Below, one piece after another: positions 58,015 through 64,000 of a DNA stretch of 64,000 nucleotides (the first letter of the stretch is position 1; every line of letters starts with the position of its first letter). The DNA is from Bolinopsis microptera (Eukaryota > Ctenophora > Tentaculata > Lobata > Bolinopsidae): positions 11,947,182-12,011,181 of the forward strand of contig NC_087074.1 in NCBI RefSeq assembly GCF_026151205.1, in the 5' to 3' direction. Made by a program: the position numbers and the translations under genes. Below the pieces are notes generated by a model. The model saw only the letters and a list, made by a program, of their open reading frames with translations. It did not search any database and was not told the DNA's origin.

Positions 58015-61000
58015 ATGAGATTAGCTATTAAATAGGTTTCTTACGGTATGAGACATAGAATGAAAATCCGAGAGACATCACATACCTGAGTGATTCCATT
58101 ACACGGATCGTTGAGTAAACAAGCCCTCTTTGCATGTTCAAGTGTCTCATAAATAAAACATTTCCTATAATCTGATAAATAACTGTTATTGTATTGGCAC
58201 CAACTGTCATCAGTTAATTGTTCCTCGCAGAGTTTCCAGGATGTTTCTTCAGTGAATACTTTACTTTTAGCCTCCGTTCCTATTCTCAGCGTATATTGAC
58301 CACTGTTGTAAGGCTCCTGAGTCAACATATTTACACTTACTTATTACATTATTATAACCCATATCACAGTTCAAAACATCTGAAAACAGCAGTCAGCAAT
58401 CCTAAGAACTTTATTGGTAGCTGTCTCAAAAGATAAAACTAAATTTTCTCAAAAAACTTCCATGTAACTCTATTAAGAGCAATGGCTCTCAAATCTTCAA
58501 AATCTGAAATTGAACGTATTTAAATTTATCTAAATACTTAAATTCAATTATGTTATATCGGATATTATGATGTCTACAATAAAACCCCGATTTACCGGGA
58601 TTCTTGGGGAAGTGCAAATTTTATGTAATTTTAAGGGTTCATAGCAAGTATTATAGCAACAACCTATTACATGCATCTTTCGGAACAAGGTTGAATGTAA
58701 TTTATACGGCATACCTGAGTTATCCCACCACAGGGACAAGTAACATTACTTTTCTGACATTCCAACTTTGCATTTTCGAGTTTATCATAAGCCTCGGGCC
58801 TGAAGTACATTTGTTTCATTATATTTATGCTTGAAACTTTCAATGGTATGTGAAATTGATGAGTTGTTAAAAATACTCGTTGAAGATTGGAAAAAATATA
58901 CTGATTATCATGATGTTTTAACTTACCCTACTCCTGATGTTAAATAGCCATCCAGATAACTGTTAGAGTATTGGCACCACTGTTCTTCAGTCTTCAGTGT
59001 TAATTCTGGTGAAGGAACAGAGATATTCTTCTCTGCATCATCTTTGGGCTGTTCACAAAGCCTGTATAGGTCACATTTTTCCTTTTTTGCCTTTTTCTGG
59101 ATCTTGGTGCATAGTCTATTTTTTCTCCGACTAAGACCCTTCCTTTGTGTATCAAAATTTGTACATAGAGAATAGTGAGCTGGATCGAAGCCTTTCTGCA
59201 CACACTTTTCATTAAAGAACGTTTCATATAAGTTGCATACTTTAAGTTTGCGATTACCTCCTGTAGTCCTCAGGATGATGCAAGCCACAAATATTACTTG
59301 TGCTAATTTCCAAAACACCATTTCCGTGAAAGAAATGCTTGGTTATCAAAAGTATCAGTTGACAATGGAGCAATGGTACGACATAAGCAAATGCCCGAAA
59401 ATTTAAATGAATGACTTTTTACTGTCCGCTTCCGTACTTAAAGCATAGCAATTTAAAAGATAGATATCCAGTAATGCTCACTATCGTCACACAACTAATT
59501 AATACTGAACTGTCTCGTCATATCTTTACTCGATGCTCCTACGAAGCATGCTAATGGTTTGTCAACTAATGAGTTACCAAACAATTTCGTTGGGAAACCT
59601 GCTTGCTAATGGCTTGTCAACTAATGAGTTACCAACTAATTTCGTTGGGATACTTGGAATGTTCCTGTATTCCAAATAAAGAACAATTTCCTGGAAGTCT
59701 TTTGTTTCTTTTCCACTATATAACATCTCTTTATTTACCAGACATCCATAGCAACAAGATATGCCCAAAGCTCCTTCGGTAAGGAGTATAAGCAGACGTT
59801 GGGGGTTGATTTCTTTTTAAAGAGGCTAGTTCTGCCGGGAGAGACACATGTTGCGTTACAAGTTTGGGACATTGGCGGCCAGACTCTGGGAGGGGCCATG
59901 CTTAACAACTACATTTACGGGGCCCACGTAAGTGTCTGAGGATAAATCGTAAAGAAATGACACCGAGTTATTCTCATCTTCTAATGAAAGTTAGATCGGT
60001 ACATACAATCGGTACATATAATTATATATTATATATATTATATAACCCTTAACTTGATTAATGTAACAGGCAGTGCTGTTGGTTTATGATATTACAAATG
60101 CCCAAAGTTTTGACAACTTAGAAGATTGGTTGGCTATTATCAAGAAAACTTGCGGACAAAAGCTTCCTGCTTTGGCTCTCGTTGGTAACAAAGGTGAGTT
60201 GTGTACCTAGCTGCAGAAACTTACCGAAAAAGTTGTTTACAGTTCACAATGTAACTTTTAATTGAGTTTGGATTTAAAGGGGAAATTATTTCTGCTATTT
60301 TAGCCAATTCAGAGATGGTCGGGCCTGATAATCCAACTTCTTACCCTTCACTCAAACTTCCCGATACAATATGATATAAATAACTGACAAATTTCAGTCG
60401 ACTTGGACCACCTGCGTGCGGTGAAGAATGACAGACATCAAAAGTTTGCAACAGAACACAACATGTCATCCCATTTTATTTCAGCGAGAACTGATGACCA
60501 GGTACTACTGATCTTCAAATATATTATTTAATGGTTCACGGATATTTAATTTCATAACAAATGACTAATATATAACAAATGAAAGTATGAAAGTGATGAA
60601 ACGAATAAGATGTGTAAATTATAGAACAAATAAAACATTATCAAATGGATTTACCAGACATGCGGTTTTAAACAATTGCAGCACCTCAAGTGTTTGGCGT
60701 GAATTTAAATTGAGACAGCGCGAAAATATTTGTCGAACTAGATATCAAGTACGCTACCTTGAATATATTTCGACACCGACCGAAATTCGACAGGGATGAT
60801 TTCTGGCGAACTTGAGTCATGAATCTAAAATCTACATGCTGAGTTCATTTTATGACACTACTAATTGGGCTTCTTGCTGACACATTAGCTGGGCTTCAGC
60901 CTTGATGAACAGTTGTAAATATGTAGTTGTGAATTTTCAATTTAGTTATCAGAGTTGATGATATCAGTTAACGCTGAGAGCGAATCCCCTTTATATGTAA

Positions 61001-61418
61001 ATATGTAAATATGTCTGTAACCACTACGATTTCTGAAACCATAGAGGAGGCTTCATGGGAACTCATGAAAGTATCAGACTTGAGAATTTGCAAATGAGTC
61101 AAGCCAATATTTCCTTGACGTTTTTGGATTCCTAATTGATAAAAAACCTAACAAGTCTTTTTAAAATGCCCCTGCCTTAGTTTGGTATGCTCGAGGAATT
61201 CCCATCTGAGATTATTCTAGTGAGTGAACACATATTTTCAGGTTTCCCTGTGTTTTCAAAAGGTTGCAGCCCAAGTGTTAGGCTTCAAACTTACCAAACA
61301 AGAAGTTGAAAGCCAGCAGACGGTTGTCCGTGCTGAGATCGTGAAATATTCCAACCTCGAGCCGCCCCGGTCCGCAGCCAGCAATCAGCAGCGCAGTGCA
61401 ATGTGTTCCATACAATAG
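49963..61418 (+). CDS. RAB28: RAB28 small GTPase
   Basis: Five coding exons: 49963-50043, 59742-59927, 60070-60193, 60398-60501, 61242-61418; 223 codons plus TAG, all junctions GT-AG and in phase. Rab28 is a divergent Rab that acts with the BBSome and intraflagellar transport in cilia. GTP-binding motifs are present: P-loop GDGASGK, switch I region TLGVDFF, WDIGGQT (DxxGQ), NKVD (NKxD, split by intron 3), and SAR (SAK position). Switch II has WDIGG as in Rab28, and the C-terminus is CSIQ, a CAAX-type box for farnesylation, as the human protein ends CAVQ. Length is close to the human 221. Intron 1 is 9.7 kb and carries an antisense LINE, a foldback element and an antisense gene. The first ATG has an AAA just before it and an in-frame upstream ATG is absent. 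Confidence 0.95.
51538..55685. mobile_element. Giant foldback element with arms near 1.9 kb
   Basis: The ends GTAGTCGG and the inverse of GTAGTCAGG are followed by an irregular 20-30 bp, then ATCTCGTTAGCTTTTCGTG, from which the two arms pair with about 1 mismatch per 100 bp near the ends. The left arm is traceable from 51568 to about 53560, with 52450-53010 interrupted by a Helitron-like copy and a 195-bp repeat. The right arm runs from 55665 to about 54300. A centre of some 700 bp has no clear ORF. It interrupts the antisense LINE at a CAGT or shorter target. Confidence 0.82.
52480..52802 (+). mobile_element. Helitron-like non-autonomous element, copy 2
   Basis: A 323-bp element matching 15448-15768 over its whole length. 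It starts TC after A, ends CTAG before T and contains the same AAGTGGTGTCAA half of the subterminal inverted repeat (the other half has one change). It is inserted in the left arm of the foldback element, so it is younger than that element. Confidence 0.65.
56998..59321 (-). CDS. Secreted cysteine-module protein nested antisense in RAB28 intron 1
   Basis: Four exons: 59321-58927 (ATG), 58799-58715, 58316-58086, 57099-56998 (TAA); 270 codons, all GT-AG and in phase. Residues 1-22 ([20 protein letters not shown]) form a signal peptide. A basic Cys-containing segment follows, then repeated modules: [12 protein letters not shown] ... [18 protein letters not shown], then [15 protein letters not shown] ... 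[25 protein letters not shown] ... [15 protein letters not shown], and [15 protein letters not shown] ... ETTWKVCEK. The pattern A-K-x-x-C...C-x-GIT-Q / YTLRxGT...SW resembles PAN-like extracellular modules that I recall from cnidarian-type proteins. Phase-0 introns fall after each GITQ, so exon and half-module boundaries coincide. Product and ligand are unknown. Confidence 0.72.
57437..57514 (+). repeat. tRNA-Ala-like head of a SINE
   Basis: A 78-base tRNA-like unit has a 7-bp acceptor stem (CCAGGTA with TGCCTGG), a box-A-like TAGGTTGGTTAGAACG, an anticodon loop CTTTGCAA (TGC, Ala) and box B GAGTTCGAATCCC. The anticodon and T stems are mispaired, so it is not a working tRNA gene. About 120 bases of SINE-like body follow. 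Confidence 0.65.
57643..57701. repeat. 59-bp near-perfect palindrome
   Basis: AGTCTCGGGCGAAGAA and its complement flank GTACGGTACAC|TGTGTACCGTAC with only a few mismatched central positions. It lies inside the G/C-bounded element and could extrude as a cruciform. Confidence 0.85.
59549..59653. repeat. 58-bp tandem duplication
   Basis: The block gctaatggtttgtcaactaa to aatttcgttggga occurs at 59549 and again at 59607 with three changes, just upstream of RAB28 exon 2. Confidence 0.85.
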
Positions 61419-63308
61419 TATGACATTTGGATGTAGATGAGCCCGACAACATTTCTGGAGAAAAGAAAGCCCTAACAAGCATTGTCACGTGGTCAGAACG
61501 TGATCAGAACTGATCTACTCAGTAAACTAGACTATCAAATTGTGGCGAGAAAAGATATTATAGTGAGAGTGTTGTTGGAAGGTTTCGGGGGTTTGTATTT
61601 AGATCTTTGTATTTGTATATTTGTGAAGAATGCTAGTATGTCAGTTGGAAGTGGCGGTAGTTTACTGATGTCTGTTCGGGGAGTAATAGGTAACGACCTG
61701 CTGGACTTTCCTTTGTGGAAATTACAAATGATTTTATTAAAAAATAGCTATGATTGCTATTCGGACAATTAACACATCGTTTTAAAACTGTGAATTTTCC
61801 CGGCGACTAAAAACATGATACAAAAAACATCATGCTGAAGTACTGATTTACTAAAAGTCTAAATTTGAGAAGTATGTTTTATTTTAACATGTTGCTTACT
61901 CATGTTGTATTGTCTTGATTTGAATCCTGGTGGCGTTAAAATTTCATTATTTCATTTCTGTGATATCAGATCGTTATTTTTGTCAAAGCTAATTGTCTGA
62001 CACGAACTTACTTCTTATTTCCGTTTACAACTCATTCTTATCTGAGTGGAATCACCAAAAGCCGTAAAAGCTTCGAATGTCAAATCATGTTGGTGTTAAG
62101 TTATTTATTTTAAAAATATGTGTGGGATTCCGGCTATAAAGGTTATAATGATTTACTTTGAGCAAATGCATTTATTTCATAAGCGGTAATTTTGGTAGAC
62201 AGATCGTTTCTGTGGCATTAATTCTTAGTGATTGCTACCGTCGCACCGGTATCAGTTCACACATAACGGAGCGGACCCGCCCTGCTTTTGCAACATAAAA
62301 CCTTCGGCTGTACCGAACTTGATATCACTTTCATTTGTGAGTTGTTTGATCCAAGATATATAAATTATTCAGATTTATTTGTTCACCGAAATCATCACCA
62401 TTTCATTTCTTGTTCTGCAATTTCATTTTATGTTTCCTGAATTTCCATGAAGGAAACACTTTCCTAGTACACTTTCCTAGTACACTTTCCTAGTACACTT
62501 TCCTCATTGCACGCTTTACCAAAAACAATCCCACAATTGACAGCATCCCAAATCTCTCTGAAAACGAGTCCCTAGATCTAGGAGCCTCTAGATCCAAGAG
62601 TCTCTAGTTCTAGGAATTTATAAATGTAAGTTTCTCCAGTTCTAGGAGTCTGCAATAGTCTCCAGATCTAAGAGTCTCTAGATTAATTCCTTATTCATAT
62701 TATTGGTATACTGTTTTGACAGTCGTTGTTGTCGTCGTCTGCTGCATCACGCTGAACGTTGCCACAATGTGACTTAAGATGCTACTGTCTCCATAGGGGT
62801 CATCTTCCGACTATATCCTGTATTATTGGAAGTTCGCTCTGAAAATGAGAGTCAGTGTTATGATATCTGCAGTTCCTCCAAACATTGGAGCCCTATACAA
62901 TGGATGAAGTTAAAATTGCCAATACTCCAGCATATGACGCAACCCTTCCTTCTTCACCGTCTGTCTCAAGATAACAACAATAGCTGATACTATGTCCCTT
63001 AGTCTGTAATAATGGATAAAACTGCAGCAGCCAACTTCATAATGCTATAGTTCTTTATCAAGAGATTTTAAGTTTACCAATGCTTGTTAGTTGTTACAGA
63101 TAGTATTGGCCAGCCTAGATAATATAGATTTGTATAAATGTTTGAGGTATCTCGTTCGATCGAAAATCAAGCAGGATAGGGAGCTTACATCATCTGTATA
63201 ATTAATCTACATGTTATAAAAGGACAACCATTCTCTCGATATATTTAAATTTCGTCGAGAAGAAAATTCCGATCTTATCTGTCCTCATGCAATTCTGGTG
63301 CGATTACT
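61419..63308. other. RAB28 3' region and intergenic DNA
   Basis: This should include the RAB28 3' UTR. At 62455-62505 there are four copies of cactttcctagta, and at 62560-62690 repeated ctctagatctaggagtct units. No other gene was recognised. Confidence 0.5.
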
Positions 63309-63445
63309 CCAGCTTCTTCTTCGGTGCTATGTTAAGATATTTATTCATGGTGTCATGCTTGAACGTAGGCTGTCTCTGTCTAGTATACATTGGACAGTTG
63401 AATAGATATTCGACTGTCGCTATTGCTTCATTGCTTGACAGTCAG
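63309..63445 (-). pseudogene. LINE C-terminal fragment
   Basis: The minus frame LSSNEAIATVEYLFNCPMYT then RQRQPTFKHD to a stop resembles the E-x-VEH-x-x-x-x-CP-x-Y-x-x-R/QR tail found after RNase H or RT in LINEs. The fragment is short and the upstream part is out of frame. Confidence 0.4.
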
Positions 63446-64000
63446 TTTCAACTGGCATACGGTTGCACTGAATTTTATACGTATTTGGAACGCGCTGCGC
63501 GTTAAATATGATGAAAACAAATGTTGTTTGTTCGCAGTGTGACAAAAATATTTTAATTTATTTATTATTTATTTTGGCCAGTTACACCTGCGACATATGA
63601 CAAAAAGTGATTGATTGCAGATTAAGGAAAATAAGAATATCGACTTGACTCGTTTGAAACAACATGGATGAAAGTTTCGTCTTTTGATCACGAAGTTTGG
63701 TCTTCACACAGATTTCATCATTTTGACTCTACAAAGCCTCTCAATTTTCGTAACCCCTGCTCCCCAGACCACATCGTCTCATTCTCAAGGTTTTAACGAT
63801 AATGTCCAAAACCCTCACTTTCATCCGAATGAGTTATTCTTCGCATGGCTAGTACTCATGATCAACAATTTGCAGCTGTACAAGTGGTGTACTTAGATGG
63901 CTTATAAAGAAAGTTTCAGCATCGAGAGGAGATACGAATACATGATACATCCGTTAACTTGATCGGCCGAGCAGGATCTTCAACCGGTATCTTAATCGAA
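63446..64000. other. No gene recognised
   Basis: AT-rich DNA. The open frame at 63684-63896 has no family signature. Confidence 0.5.

Overview
The window looks like nuclear DNA of an invertebrate metazoan. It is AT-rich, its genes are split by GT-AG introns, and it holds many decayed LINEs, DNA transposons, minisatellites and one interstitial TTAGGG-type telomeric tract. Recognised genes (an ABCC transporter, NUDT14, a ZDHHC14/18 palmitoyltransferase, RAB28) are animal-like. The repeat content and one secreted cysteine-module gene suggest an early-branching lineage (cnidarian, sponge or placozoan), but the sequence alone does not settle which. There is no operon logic here; genes lie on both strands and some are nested in introns of others.

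Layout. 0.3-2.2 kb (+): last four exons of an ABCC-type transporter whose second nucleotide-binding domain has lost its ATPase motifs. 3.2-5.2 kb (-): five-exon NUDT14-like Nudix hydrolase. 6.9-7.35 kb: 28-bp minisatellite. 8.0-21.3 kb (-): seven coding exons of a ZDHHC14/18-like S-acyltransferase. Its introns hold a hAT-type MITE with an exact 8-bp target duplication, a Helitron-like element, an unrecognised intronless 156-codon ORF and a homogeneous 27-bp minisatellite. 24.4-24.8 kb (-): two-exon gene for an 81-residue membrane protein I cannot name.

25.8-49.7 kb is mostly mobile DNA: LINE fragments; a 3.2-kb element bounded by a G tract and a C tract with an almost pure GGA body; a TTAA-flanked foldback element inside a reverse-transcriptase remnant; a MULE-like element carrying a transposase C-terminus and split by a 2.1-kb LINE with a 10-bp target duplication; a C48/Ulp1-like peptidase remnant and a transposase-like remnant; a 100-bp perfect palindrome; a 0.93-kb tandem duplication; stacked GC-rich hairpins; and an intact 468-codon LINE reverse-transcriptase ORF.

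49.96-61.4 kb (+): complete five-exon RAB28. Its 9.7-kb first intron contains an antisense LINE split by a 4.1-kb giant foldback element (with a Helitron-like insertion in one arm), and an antisense four-exon gene for a 270-residue secreted protein. That gene's last intron carries a second element bounded by G and C homopolymers. 61.4-64 kb has only one LINE fragment.

Exons were placed by hand from splice sites, reading phase and remembered family sequence. No alignment or database search was run. Spans given for CDS are first to last coding base of the gene; exons are listed in the evidence.
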